Shown one piece after another: positions 1 through 12,390 of a stretch of 64,000 bases of DNA. The position numbers and the translations under genes were made by a program. The stretch is from contig JARUPZ010000002.1 in assembly GCA_031213475.1 (NCBI GenBank), forward strand, positions 3,915,049-3,979,048, in the 5' to 3' direction. The DNA comes from Nereocystis luetkeana (Eukaryota; Sar; Phaeophyceae; Laminariales; Laminariaceae). The stretch's first letter is position 1. Each line of letters opens with the position of its first letter. The notes beneath the pieces were generated by a model. The model searched no databases. It saw nothing but the letters and a program-made list of their open reading frames with translations, and was not told the DNA's origin.

Positions 1-640
1 CAAGCGGGAAGGGGGGGAGAGTAAAGGGAGGGAGTCGGGGGGGATTGGGGGAGGTGGAAAGAGGGGGATGGGTTCGACGGGGGTATACTCGTGGCCCGGA
101 AAGCGATAGAGTCAATCTATATAGGCGCAATGAAGTAGTGGAGAAAGGGGGGAAGAAAAAATAAGACATGATAATGTAAGAGTGGGGGAGGGCGATTCAA
201 GGGGTTGAATCACCGGGGGGGGGGGGGGGGTTCGAGCATAGTAGTCCAAGGGGGAATGTAGGGGTGTGTGGAGTGAGGGATATCATAAACGAAGTGTCAA
301 TATTCAGCATAAGAGGCTAAGAAGAAATATAATGACGCCAATCCGGTGAAGTAAAAAGGGGGTCAGGGGGGTGGTGGTGGTGTTAGGCACAACAAGCAAC
401 GTCGAACTAAACAATGCACACATAATAAAAAGAGGGGGGATGCCCTGAGGGGAAGAGCGAGAAATTTTGCATGGGGGGACAGTCCAGGAAATAGGGCGAC
501 TAGCCAAATTAGGTGCAGTAAAGTGGGGGAGAGAGAGGGGGGGGGGGGGGGGCAGTCAGGGGGGAAGGCGGGGACGAGGTCTATTATATATTTCGTCAAA
601 TCAGGTGCAGTGGAAAGAGGGAATAACAGGGCTGTGCGTG
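1..640. other. G-rich low-complexity flank, no gene seen
   Basis: Strongly purine- and G-rich sequence with uninterrupted G runs at about 215-230 and 537-552. Short open frames on both strands follow from the skewed composition and resemble no protein. It grades into the minisatellite to its right. Confidence 0.5.
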
Positions 641-659
641 TATCGCACGGGGAAGAGGG

Positions 660-2010
660 AGGAGGCTGCGGCAACTCGGTCGCTACGGGTAGAGTCAGGA
701 AGTGCGCGGCGGGGAGAGCACATAAAGGGGGGACAAGTGCACGGCGGGGCCGCGCACGGAGTGCGTATATTAAGACGTGGCGCGCATTCCAGGGAGGGAG
801 AAGTGTGCGGCAACGGGGCCACACACGGAACGAGCCGGGTAGCACGCCGCGGGGTCGTGCACGGAACTGGGGGGCAAGTGCCCGACTGGGCCACGCACGC
901 AGAGTGCGTTATCAAAGGTGGCGCATACTCGAGGGAGGAAGAAGCATGCGGGAACCGAGCCTCACACGGAACGAGCCGGGGAGTGCACGGTGCGGTCGTG
1001 CACGGAACTGGAGGGCAAGTCCGCAGCGGGGCCGAAGGCGGAACGTGGGGGGAGGTGCGCGTAGGGGCGGCGCACGAAACGGGCGAGGAAGTGCGTCGCG
1101 GGGCCGTGCACGAAACGGGGGCGCGAGTACGGGGGGGAGAAAGTGTTCGACAATGGGGCCGCACATGGAACAAGCCGGGAAGGGTGCGGCGGTGCCGTGA
1201 ACCCAGCGAGGGGGCAAGGGCATAGCGGGGCCGAGCACTGAACGAGAGGAGAGGTGTGCGGCGGGGCCGCGCACGGAGCTGGCGGGGAAGTTCGAGGTGC
1301 GGCCGCGCACGGAACGAGGGGGGAAGTGCGGGGCGGGGCCGGGATGGGCGGGGAAGTGCGCGGTGGGGCCACGCACGAAAGGTGGGGGGAGGGGCGCGGC
1401 GGCCGGGAAGTATTCGACGGGGTCGTAAACGAAACGGGGGGGGCGACCAGGGGGGGGAAAAGTGTGCGCAAAGGGATCGCACACAGAACGAGCCGGAAAG
1501 GGCTCGGTGGTTTCGTGAACGCAACGGGGGGGAAAGTGTAGGGCGGGGCCGCGAGCAGAACGAGGGGGAATGTCCGCGGCGGGACCGCGCGCGAGACGAG
1601 GGGCCGGGACCGGAACAGGCAGGGAAGTGCGCGGCGGGCCCACGCACGAAGCAGGCGGGGAAGTTCGCAGTGGGGCCGCACATGAGACGAATGGGGAAGT
1701 GCGCGGCGGGGCCGCGCTCGGAACAAGGGCGAAGGTGCGGAACGAACAGGTAAGTGCGGGGCGGGGCCGCACACGGAACGAGGGGGGAACGTGCGGACCG
1801 GGGCCGGAATGGGCGGGGAAATGCACGTCGGGGCCGAGCACAGAACGAGGTGCGCGGCGGGGCCGTGCACGAAACGGGGGGGCAAATGCTTGGTGGGCCA
1901 CGCACGGCAGGAGGGGTGAAGCGCGTAGCGGGGCCGTGTAGAGTAATGTCGGGAGATTGTGGAGGGGGGGGGGCGCACGATAACGGGGGACAAGGACGCG
2001 ACAGCGGGGC
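660..2010. repeat. GC-rich degenerate minisatellite, unit about 33-42 bp
   Basis: A diverged unit with the core 'aagtgcgcggcggggcc' followed by 'gcacggaacgag' and a G run repeats throughout. Spacing varies from about 33 to 42 bp. Because the repeat is GC-rich and stop-poor, several frames on both strands stay open for hundreds of codons, including a minus-strand frame of over 600 codons. These give arginine-, proline- and serine-rich translations with no domain and are best read as repeat shadows. Single diverged units recur at about 2575-2600 and 2845-2960. Confidence 0.8.
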
Positions 2011-2594
2011 AGGGCACGGGAAAGAGTAACAGGCGGGGTCGGAAGGGTAGGGAGAGACACTTTGGTAGAAGCGGGGGTTTGTGCGAGTGTGACAGACAGG
2101 GGACAAGGCAGAAGAGACGGATCGGGTGTTACGCGTGGTGGCTGATGTCGGGGGGGATATATTACGCCAAGGATGAGGCGACTGAACGAAGGTGGGATGG
2201 GAGCTGGGAGGGGAGATACTGGCACCCTCTCTCGATGCGGGGCGGGCGACAAAATTGTTGGGGGACAGCACTATATCGACTAATTCGCACTGTGGAAACA
2301 GATTGCGAGGGTCGGCGTGCGTTGTGGATGTAGGCCCAAAGAGGAGACCTCGAGCGCAAGCTGGCGTACGGGAACCATATATGGAAGTGCCGAAATGCAC
2401 GTCAACGAGGTGTGGCGGAGAACGCAGTGGGCGATGCCAAGACGAGGAGGGAAAAGCGGTTCCGGCGAGATTGGTGGAGAGGGCGCGAGGCCTGCGAATA
2501 AATCCGGTGGGAGTGGCAGGCGGACAAGGGGAGGGGAGAATATTCCACGATTCGACATTCAGCGGCACACGAAACGAACGGGGAAGTGTCGTCT

Positions 2595-2832
2595 CTCGAC
2601 AGCTTGAGCCACACAATCCTTAAAATCGTCATACGCGCAAGCGCTCTCTCTAAACAAGACCGGCTCTGCGTCTTTCACCATCCCGATCCCGAGAACCTGC
2701 AAGGCGACTTCTGCGTGTCTGCACATGCCGCCGGTGGCACTCGGATCACCGCCATTTGGTCCTGTTATTTGGCGCACAGAAAGGCCATCGAGCATAATTC
2801 TGTCCAACGGCCACAACCAAGAGGTTTGTAAC
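2595..2832 (-). pseudogene. Exon-like coding island inside the minisatellite
   Basis: Between two stretches of minisatellite lies about 240 bp of balanced composition. Read on the minus strand it gives protein-like sequence with ordinary residue use, including 'WPLDRIMLDGLSVRQI' and 'GGMCRHAEVALQVLGIG'. I do not recognise the protein. No clear splice acceptor is visible at its 5' edge, so it may be a captured gene fragment rather than a working exon. The surrounding frame stays open only because the repeat lacks stops. Confidence 0.3.
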
Positions 2833-3472
2833 GAAACAATTAGAGGGAAGTGCGCGGCGGGGTTGTACACGAAGCTAAGAGGAGGGATCATACGCTGCGA
2901 GTCCATGCACGGAGCGGCGGTGCAGGGCGCGGCGGGACCGTGAACAGAACGGGGGGGGGGTGGGAAGATGAGAAGGCGAGCGGAGTCGTGCGGCGGCGTC
3001 CGTAGCTGAGCAAGCTGCACCTGAGCAGGCAAAATAACGGTGGGAAAGAGGGCCGCAGGTGAAGGGGTAGGAAGAAAAGGCAGAAGCTGAGGCTGACGAA
3101 GGAATTTACGGAAGGCGTGGAGCGGCGGAGATGGGTCCGGAGGAGGGCCTAGCGATGAAAGGAGACATGCTCACCACGCCGGCTTCACATTCGTGAAGCA
3201 GACCCGCAACAGGATCTGGATTCAGGCGCTTCGTTGGAGGTGCTTGGGGGGCTGTGCCTGGAGACGCGAGTGTACTGGAGACAATGATAGATAAATCAGG
3301 AGTAGGAAGGATGGGGATGGGATCCGGTTGCCCATCAATGCCTGGAGCTGATGAGATGGTCGTGACACCCTACGCAATGAGCGCGATCAGGAAGGGCAGG
3401 CCAGCGAAAGGAGCGGAGTCGGTGATGATGAGAGGGGATAACTCGTCGGCCATGCAGCGGGTACTCACCTGC

Positions 3473-3669
3473 AGGGGAGGCGAGGGAGAGGAGTGACAGG
3501 CCCAGGAGCTTGGAGTGGAAGGAACGGAGGTGTGTCCGAACATTTTCATGCCATTTCGCACTCGAACAATTTGCGAAGTCGACGAGGAGGACTCATGCGC
3601 AAGGCTGGAGGATGTGGGCGAGCTGGATGGTTTGGCACTTGTGGGAGCTGGTACACGAGCTGGCGGCAT
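3473..3669 (-). CDS. Possible exon of an unknown Ser/Pro-rich protein
   Basis: Minus-strand open frame rich in Ser, Pro and Thr that ends at a consensus 5' splice site (CAG|GTGAGTAC, with the G of GT at about 3472). Further minus-strand protein-like sequence lies between about 3120 and 3470. No domain is recognised and no start or acceptor could be fixed. It could be a terminal piece of a host gene, or chance coding in GC-rich DNA. Confidence 0.2.
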
Positions 3670-4009
3670 TTGCGGTACCTTGCTGCGCGAAGAAGAACAA
3701 GGACGTGACTGTGGCGGGGACGTGGGTGATGGTGAACATTTACCCGAGCAGTGGGTGGGACGGTCTGTTGACTATACTCTATAGAGTTCGTGGAATCTCG
3801 TCGAGTTAATAGCAGTGATCCCCGGGGCCCTCCCCTGGCCAAACGGTTCTGGTGTCTAGAAGCTCACTATCATAATCAGTCGTATTGTCTCCAGCGCGCA
3901 CGCTCGAAAAGAAATAATTACGAATTCGACGAGCATTGAATCCCCGACCCACCCTTGGGAATTACATAGCACTACCTGCTAGACCACTTATTCAGCGCTA
4001 TCCAGTCAA

Positions 4010-4830
4010 CACGGTCGCTATCGCTGCAGCACGTAAGGAGCAGGGCGACGAGAAAACGGCCACGGGGGCGCATGTGGAGGCGGGCAACCAGACGGGGGTG
4101 AGGAGACCGATAACCGGGGAGCTGGTCAGGGTGAGGCACGAGGGTCTAGGCGAATGGGGTGGGTGTGGGGGGAGGATGGCGTTTGGGCTTGTTGTACGAG
4201 CTGTCGATGAGGGCATCGGGATTTGATCGGCGGGGAGCGCGGGGGGGGGGGGGGGGGGGGGGGGGCGCACCAGATTACTACGCTTCAGGAGAGGGACGTA
4301 ATCTTTTTTTCATAGAAAAGCGTGCAGCTGCGGCCGGAGAGGAGGAGGGCGAGTACCGTGGAAGCACACTTCAAGGGAGGGAAATTAACCGGGGCAAAAA
4401 CAGGGCGGTCATGGCGAGGACAAGGGGGGCGCCGGGCGGAGAGCTGGAGGGGAATGTCGTGGACCTGTGGGTGGAGCTGTCCGACCACTACGTACCGAAG
4501 CAGCATCTTGGGGAGGGGAGAACGCCCCACTGACATCAAATAGGAGCGGGAGGGGGGACGAGGTAGCTGGCGACGTGTTGCTAAACGGGGGAGCTGGAGG
4601 AAGTGAGGGAGGAATTGAGATCGTAGGGAAAGGGAATAGGGGTGGAACTGACTCCGGAGGATTTCTCGCTGCACTCGGGAAGGACAGGAGGAGCAACGAG
4701 GCTGGAGGAGATTGGAGTCACACCGTGGGGGATTCGAGGACAGGAGAGATGGGCGTCGCAGGCGTTTATGGCATACGCAAGGTCGAATATAGAGGATCCG
4801 CTGTGGGTTCCCAGGGACTAGTGGGAAGGA
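4010..4830 (+). mobile_element. Tyrosine-recombinase fossil (DIRS/Ngaro- or Crypton-type)
   Basis: Plus-strand translation shows the C-terminal catalytic part of a tyrosine recombinase. At about 4655-4790 there is an H-x-x-R box in 'LHSGRTGGATRL', then 'GQERWAS', then 'FMAYAR' with the expected nucleophile tyrosine. Upstream, near 4090-4140, 'RRPITGELVRVRHEGL' resembles the core-binding to catalytic junction of such enzymes. A run of 25 G lies within it at 4241-4265. The copy is old and broken in several places. Whether it came from a DIRS-like retroelement, as the 19.8-20.9 kb fossil suggests, or from a Crypton cannot be told, because no reverse transcriptase or terminal repeats are visible here. 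Confidence 0.55.
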
Positions 4831-5159
4831 AAGGGTAGCCGAGTACGTAGTCAGCCGGGGAAGGGGAATGGGGTGGGGCGGGTAAGAGAAGAGAACCGGA
4901 GAGCCAGGCAGAGGAAGTGACCTTTGAATGAGGTTTTGGCTATTGAGGTTGCCTATCATAGTGAGGGACAGGCCATTCCGTTGATTGAAGGCAGGGGGGG
5001 GTGTACTCATTTTCATGCGTGGCCGCAGTCGTATGGTCATAGACCCTCGCACCCCTATAATGCCGGGACGGAGCACGTCGGGTTTTCACAGACCAGGAAG
5101 ATATTGCTTGCATCAAGCGCGAAGCGCCATGAGGTGCTGGACAAGTCGCATGAAGGATG

Positions 5160-5990
5160 AGTCGGATCCTACTAAGAACCGCGTTTGAGGCGGATTTTCT
5201 TGCATATGGATGACAGCGTCAATTAATCGAGTCCTTTTCTGGTGTGGCCACTTCCAGAGGCAGCAATGGGTTTACTCTGTAACTGCCTCGTGAGTGCCTT
5301 ACCATACACACACTACGTGATATACGATTACCCCTCTTGTGCAGAGAAGCGTCCTCTCAGCACAAAAATGATCTAACTCGACCGTCAGCCGTGGTGACCA
5401 CAAAAAAAATAAAACAAAACGAAAGGTACCCTGGCTGTCTAGCTCACGCAGTGAGAGGCGTGTTATACAGCGTCATCGCCAACCGACGCCAACCCAACAT
5501 ATATACCTGGTATATATACCAGGTATATAATATAGGGGGGGGGAGGGGCAGGGGGAAATGTACGAGAGGGGTTCGTCACAGTTTCACCCACCTCCCCCGT
5601 GAGCGAAGACGGAAAACATGCCATGATACTACCGAACAAGCATAATTTCGTGAAGAGGTAGGCCAAATTAGAAGCACCCCACTGGGCGTGCGATGCCTTG
5701 AACCGCACAGCAACGGCAGTTGGCCCAGAGAGCAAGTCGCCGCATGAGATGGAGCATAGAATTCCCACCTCGCAGTAATACTGATATCTTCCATCAAGCC
5801 TGGCTACTGCAAGGTGAAAGGGGAGAACAAGTCACAGGTGAAAGCACAGGAATTTGTTTGCTTTGGCCCTGCACTCAACTATCCCCGATACTCTGTACGA
5901 GAGCTGACTATTAATAGACACCGTACGGTGCTAATCATGCAAAAATGTCACCTAGCTACGCGTGTCGCCTGTAACACCTGTTCCTGCCCA
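5160..5990. other. No gene seen; contains a palindrome
   Basis: AT-mixed intergenic sequence without a credible open frame. Its only strong feature is the palindrome listed separately at 5500-5529. Confidence 0.5.
5500..5529. repeat. Perfect 30-bp palindrome
   Basis: Two 15-bp arms (TATATACCTGGTATA and its exact reverse complement) meet with no spacer. Each arm holds a TACCWGGTA motif that recurs elsewhere in the window. It could form a cruciform or be the remnant of a palindromic insertion. Confidence 0.85.
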
Positions 5991-8660
5991 GGCGAATGAC
6001 TTCATGTCTAAGGAAGAAGGAGGGCCTCAGTCAGACGACGTGAGCACGTGGGGTCGAGGTGGTGGATGAGCTGGGCGACGGTCTCGACCACTCGAAGGGC
6101 CTCGATGTGGCGTGGGGTTTCGATCTGGACGTGTTTTTGCAGGAGCACGCACATCAGGCATCTGTCGCCAGTGAGGCTGGCGACGGGGCAAGGGGGCGCC
6201 GTGGACACCTCCTCGGTCCCCGCATGGATGGACGAAAGCGACCCGGGCGAAGCGTCAGCCTCCCACACCGACAAGGGAAGGGCGGGCCAGTTGGGGAGGG
6301 CAGCACCCGAGCTCAGCAGCTGGGGACGGCTCCCCGCAACAGTGTGGGGCCGGACCCGGGGTCAAAGCCAGCGCTTGGAAGGGTAGACCTGCTAAGCACC
6401 GGCTACGGTTGAACCCTGAGGTCGAGGACGCGCTGCTTGCGGCAGCGTACGAGTGGACGAGGCCTGGAAATATCCTGAAGAGTTCACCCTGGACGACGGA
6501 GGATAGTGGCCTTGATGGCTGGAGGGCCTGCTGTGGAGAACAAAGGGGAGTTAAACGTGTGCATGCCGAGTGGTTTCCCGGACGACGTAGGACCGCCCCC
6601 CCACAGCCCGTAGCATAGATTGAGCGTTCGAAATACAAAGCGGCGTGGCACGAGGACATGAAGATTGAGTTGGACGGCCACTAAACGACCGGTACACACG
6701 AAGCCGCGACACCGCCACAAGGACGAAAACATGTAGGTGCGAAGTGGGTGTTCACCTACAAGACGGACAAGGATGGCCTGGTAGTAAAGACAAGGACTAG
6801 ACTTGCCACTCACGAGTTTAACGAGGTGCAGCATGTAGACTATCTTGAAACGTTAGCACCAACTCCCTCGTCAGCGTCCGTTGAATTTCTGGTGGATGTC
6901 GTCAATGAACATGGCCTAAAGATTCTCCATTTAGACGCGGCGCAAGCTTTTGTTCGCGCGAAACTCCTCGCCGAGATATACATGAAACTACCCGGTGGGT
7001 GTGGCGACAAATCAGGAACGATCGTTCGCCTAAACATATCATTGTATGGTCTAAAGCAGAGCCCACGGCAGTGGGCTGGATACTTGGTAGAGACCGTGAT
7101 GGAGTACGGTATGGAGAAGTGTAGAGCTGATCCGTTTGTGTGTTTCGCATGGCTGTGGGCGGCAAGATAGAACTGATTGTGGCTGTTCATATCCTGATTG
7201 CTGGGTCGAATGAGACACGTAGATACTTCTATGCAGTGTTAGTTACGAAATTCCCCACGAATAACCTCAGCGAATTGACTTGGTATCCTTCTTGAGACTG
7301 GGAGTTGAGGGCATTGGGTATTACGCAGAAGGCGTTAATTGAGAGCATGCCCAATCGTTTCGGCGTTAACTCATCCTCTGACACCCCTGCGACCTCCGTT
7401 GTGGAACTACATCCAAGAGAGGAGGGCGAACTTGGAGGAGACTGGCCGTACAGGGAGGCTAGGGGAAGCTTGATATGGCTGTCGACCATGCCGAAACCGG
7501 CTATCTCGAACGCCGTGCGTACTGTGGCGCGCCACCCTACGGAGAGGCACTGGAAAACAGCTTTGAAGATTATGGGACACCTTCACGCGATCAGGTTTTT
7601 GGATTGACTTCTGTGCGGGGCTCGGGATTGGATTTGACTGCATATAGTGATGCTGATCCTGATGATAAGTCAAACGGGGACCATAATTACCCTCTGGGGT
7701 GCGGCCGTCAGTTGGGCAAGTAGCACGCAGAGGTGTGTTACGTTTTGTCCTTAGCAGAGGCAGAGTACGCCTCCCTGTGTGAAGGAGTGAAAGAGGCTTC
7801 GTTTACAGGCGCAGTGCTATCGTTTATTCGTCCAGAGTTGAGCGGATCATGTGTCCGGGTTTTTGAGAGGATAACCAAGGGGCCATAGCGTTGCCAGAGA
7901 ATCCTATTATCAATAGTCCTGCTCGGAGCAATAATCTCGAAGCGCGCTTTCATTCTGTCAGAAAACTACAGTACTTCGCGCCAAGAGTATCGGCATTCCT
8001 CGTGGCTTCGAAAGACCAGAAAAATGATACTGTGAACGAAATATTTTACTGTGACCCCTTTCAAGTTTCAACGTAGATACTTGTTGAGTCTGGCCTTGGA
8101 GGGAGAGTGTGGGGTATGGACATCGTTGGATGAGTACCATGTTTGAGTGATGCGAGGAATAGTTCATCAGGCCGCCCCTCCACGCTACTCTGAGGGGCGC
8201 GTGTGTGTAGGGCACCACTTGGCACTTTAGTTTCTGGCCGTGGTTGGTTATCGTTTGGAATGCTGCCGTTGTTTCGATTGCAATGGTTTGGAGGATATGT
8301 ATTACTCAGGGGTGTTTTTTGCTCGGTAGCCGGGTTTCATCCTGCGGAACCGTTGTTGGCTGTTATATCCCAGATCCCAGCTTGTCGTGAATGCCCCTTC
8401 GGTCTCGTCACTGTTGTGAAGCGCCAGGGACTGTGTTCGATGGGATCCTTGCAGCAGTGACGGTTTCGGAAGCTGTTGAGAGTTGTGTATATATTGGCAG
8501 GCGTTAGTATGAATTTTGCCATGCACTAGATGAGAGTTCGAGCTCTCTGCGCCTCTTCGCTCTCCCTCCCTCCTCTTGTCCTCTAGTACAACGACTCCAT
8601 ACACAATAAAACCAGACCGCGTAGCGGTCCGGGCATGCAGGCTTGGACTCTACTTGTTCA
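5991..8660 (+). mobile_element. Ty1/copia LTR retrotransposon fossil (plus strand)
   Basis: A decayed copy of the same family as the element at 57174-61264, on the opposite strand. Recognisable in order are the linker before the reverse transcriptase (about 5991-6640), reverse transcriptase with the 'LHLDAAQAFVRAKL' and 'LYGLKQSPRQW' motifs (about 6740-7170), and the connection/RNase H region with 'LTAYSDADPDD' (about 7270-8080). An LTR follows at 8117-8660. No upstream LTR, Gag or protease was found on the left, so only the 3' part remains. It is clearly broken, with many breaks, and looks more diverged than the 57 kb copy. Confidence 0.85.
8117..8660 (+). repeat. 3' LTR of the plus-strand copia fossil
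   Basis: About 544 bp from TG to CA, matching the reverse complement of the LTR at 57174-57725 along its length. Shared stretches include 'gatgagtaccatgtttgagt' near its start and 'ttggactctac' near its end. It is considerably diverged from that copy. It fixes the right end of the fossil. Confidence 0.8.
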
Positions 8661-8699
8661 ACGTGAACCTAGACGCAGGAAACAGCGCGGCCTCGTAAG

Positions 8700-10870
8700 G
8701 CATCCACAATGCCCGCTTTAGTCTCGACTGCGACACCTCAAAAGGAGGGGGTGTCCGAGAACGATGGGCAGGCCCTGACAACCATGTCGATGTGCACCTG
8801 AGGAACCCACTGTCACTGAGACGAAACGCCAACGGGCGCAAATCCAGGACAATAAGCCCAAGGAGGCCACTGGTTCTGAGAAGGAGCGCCAACGCCCCCA
8901 AATAAATCCAGGACAGGCCACAGCAGCAGGCGAAAGAAATCCTACGGAGGAGGACACGTCTTCGGTAACAGCCGGAGCGTCATCGACGGAAGCTGGAGTA
9001 TTCTAACCACGGGCAAGAGCGTCATCACCAGGGGCTAAAAAATCCTCACCAGAGGCCGGATCGTCATTCCCAGGGACTGGAGATTCCTCATCAGGTACCG
9101 GAACGCCATCATCTGAGGCTGGAACACTACTACCCCGAGGGGCTGGAGTGTCACCAGCATCCGGGGCCACATATTTTATTTCACCCGGGGTCGCACCTTC
9201 TACGTCGGCTGGGATCGAACCGCATGCACCGCATCACGAAACCGCGAGTATGGGACTTAAAAGAAGCGCCGGGAAGACCCTCGGCAACATGCACACGAAG
9301 GAAGCATCGGGAGCAGACCCCCCGGCCACGTGCGTGAGTTTGCTCACACCGATAGAGACTAATTTCGGGTCTCGCAGGAGGAAGAAAGAGTGATCCCAAT
9401 CCCCAACAAAGCACCAATACGTCATCCATTTTTTGGAGCAGTACCACCCGGGATCGCTGGAGGGTCGGCATCTGGGATCATCGGACAATCAGTGTTTCGG
9501 ATTATCGGAGCATCAGCGCCTGAGGTCACTGGATCGCCATCGCACATAGAAGAATAATCAGAGCCTGGGATCACTGCATCAACACAATCCGGAATCAATG
9601 TAGCATCAGCTGAATTTAGAGCATCATATGGGGTCGTTGCATTATCAACATTACATTGGTATCACCAGAGAACCATCTGACTCATCTTTGTCTGAGGTCG
9701 ACGGTCCGACACCGTCTGCTTCACCAGGGGTCGTGCGCGCTGCCTATCAGCCGCGCCTGACTCATGCCCCCAAATGAGCCGAGCTGCTCATGACAGCAGA
9801 AGCACGAGAGCTGACAAACCCTGCGGCAGGACCAGCGGGTTCCACAAAGGATGACCGAGAGCTACTTGCGACATCCACACCCTTCGTGTGAACCAGCATG
9901 TCGACCTCACGCGTCATCTTGTTGAGAGTAAGACCTCTTAACGGGGGCAGTGTCTACGCCGGGGAGCTTGGGCAGTAAGGCGCACAGGTTCGCACGACGG
10001 AGGGCGGTGTTGCCGGGAGTGCTGCGGACATCGACTACATGAGCGACTCTTCACAGAGGCACACGCAGGCCAGCAAAATGGTGGGAAATGGGAACGACAT
10101 AGGACAGGCGCCGCCTAGTGTGGGGGCGATGCCGATGCTTCCGGTGCTACCTGACCTGGGAAGGACGCAGAGTTTGAAAACGTACCTGAGAGAGGGGCGC
10201 TAAATCTTGGGGACGTGCTTGACCCGGTGAGACGCTAGAGCTTGGAAACACGTCGGAGACGGGAAGGGTGCAAGAGCTTGTAGATACGTCGGAGCTGAGA
10301 GGTACCTTATAGCTTGGAGACGCGTCGGAGCCCGGAGGGATGGATGCTTTGGTACCCGCCCCAATAGCTCCACTACCGGTTGGGGGGAGATAATTCCCCA
10401 TAACCACCGTGAGGTGTCCAGTGATCGAAAACAAGGACCGCGCGATGGTGACAATATTCGAGAGGGAACAATAGGAACGGAGACGAGGGCGCTCAATCAG
10501 GAGGCAGCAGGGGGCCTGATCAGTCATATCGAGCCCGATGCGGGAAGCGGCAAGTTCCATGCGCTACTGGCGCAGAAATCGGCAGGTCGTGAAACGGTCA
10601 AGCTGCTAGATCAGCGTGCCTAGGAGGGTAACGTACCTCAACAACAACAGACTACACGACACCTTCGTCAGGGCAGCTGGGCGATTGGGCGGGGGAAACG
10701 GCTTTGGGGTTTTAAGGACTCGAGCCTGGTGGGATCCTTCAAGGAGTTTGTTTTTTTTGTTGAGAGTTTGGTCGATAGTTCTGACGTACGTGAGGGCAGT
10801 AATGTCGAGAAGCCCACTTCACGTTCCCTCGTCGAGATCGACATGACGAAAAGGGGGGCAGTGGGGTAAT
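8700..10870 (+). pseudogene. Decayed Ser/Pro/Ala-repeat gene remnant, unknown
   Basis: Plus-strand sequence is locally protein-like but interrupted. Around 8940-9180 it encodes degenerate repeats of Ser-Ser, Glu-Ala-Gly and Pro-Gly type, and around 9440-9560 a related 'GSASGIIG' pattern. Short coding-like stretches follow at about 10020-10200 and 10420-10860, the last rich in Lys, Arg and Asp. The minus strand at 10147-10560 also shows a repeat of the SDVSPSS type, so strand choice is not firm. No domain is recognised. It starts directly after the copia LTR and may be a host gene or another element's ORF. Confidence 0.25.
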
Positions 10871-12390
10871 GACATGCATAACTTAGATCTTTACTGCCTA
10901 GATAACTCACTGCAGGCTAGTACCGGGTGGCATATGCTCTGAGGATGACTGGTCGGATGACATATCATCCGAGTGGGACGACTGACTAGGCTGGAAGGTT
11001 GACATATCGAACGAGTAGCATGATCGACTGTATTGAAGCGACGGCCTTCGGTCAAATAACATACTCGACTGTGTTCAAGCGTTCACCGATGCTCCCGGCA
11101 TGATATTTTGTTGCAGTGTCATAATAAAATCTTGTTTTTCAAGCGTTAGAGCGTGGTGCTTGGCGAATAGGAAGGTTCACCAATGACCAACGGGATATAA
11201 TAATCCCTTGTCGAGATGTGTCCGGTTCGTGCATGAATGTGCCTGCTACCTAAGTTTGCATGATTCGTCGGTTTAGTAAGTACGGACAGAAGGCCAACAT
11301 GCGGGTATTCTCACGGAGGCTATGGGTCGGGGTACTTCGAGAAACACCACCACTAGTATTGTTGAGAATATACTTTTTCCGCCGTAACATTTTTCTAGTA
11401 GATGATGTTTCCCGAGGCTTGTTAGTTGACTCGGCGGCTGGGAGGATGCCCGACGCAGCCCGTCTCAACGGACGAAGCAAGACAATAGGAATAGGCGATA
11501 GATATCACAGGTTATGACGGGATATTATTACAGAATATTTTAGCATGGGAATTGTACATGGTATATTTTCCTGGATTCCTTTGTAGACTATTCTGGAACC
11601 AATCTAGGAACACTGTGGAAATATGGGAGTTCGAGTGCTTTGGGAAGTTGTGAGAGATGAGCTTGGCGGCCTTGCCCACCGAACCCACTCCATACCTTTC
11701 TCTGTTATCGGCATTCGGGACCAGCTAATAAAGACACACCAGATACGTATAATCTTCTCCACATTACGTGTTGCGGTGAAGCTCGTGCCCTGAGACTGGG
11801 GTGCTTGGAGCACTTTTTCCTTTGCAAACGAGCATCCAATTCAATTCAACATGTACCATCTAACGGACACATTGGTACTGCTCCCGTACATCACACGCAC
11901 CAAGCAGTTGAGCTTCTTTTACATCTGAAACATCACACAGTGCTAACTACAGCAGTACCGTCGCCGCAACAGCTTCCATATGATTGCGTGTTTACCTAAA
12001 CGGTTGCTGAGCACAGCTGTCCTTGCTGGGCACAGCTGACCCTGAGTTCAGTGGTTATCCTAAGGTTTGGCCACAATATTCTGCAGAAGAACTCGCGGGT
12101 CCGCCTTGTCGTCACCAGGGATATTTGATCGATGCATGGGGCCATCCCACGGTAGGGGTGCACCAGAAGTTCCTTAGCCCCTCACATTAGGAGCTCAACA
12201 TCTCACCCGATACAATACTTGGAAGAAATTTGTTCGCGCCACCCGACCGGCACTTCTATGTACTACGAGTAAAAATCGAACGAGAAGCACGATGCTCTTC
12301 GTGAGGAATATGGGCAAGGAGGGCGGGTGGTACAGCGTCCGTTTTTGAGAAAGCGGAGCGCGCGCCCGGCGAGTATTCTCACGAGCTCGA
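10870..12390. other. No gene recognised
   Basis: Mixed-composition sequence with no frame that looks like a protein and no clear repeat structure. Part of its right end may belong to the flank of the DDE transposon that follows, but no terminal inverted repeat was found. Confidence 0.4.

Noticed and set aside
601-2616. Minus-strand open frame of more than 600 codons
   Set aside because: It lies on a GC-rich minisatellite that is open in several frames on both strands; the translation is repeat-driven, with no start context or domain.
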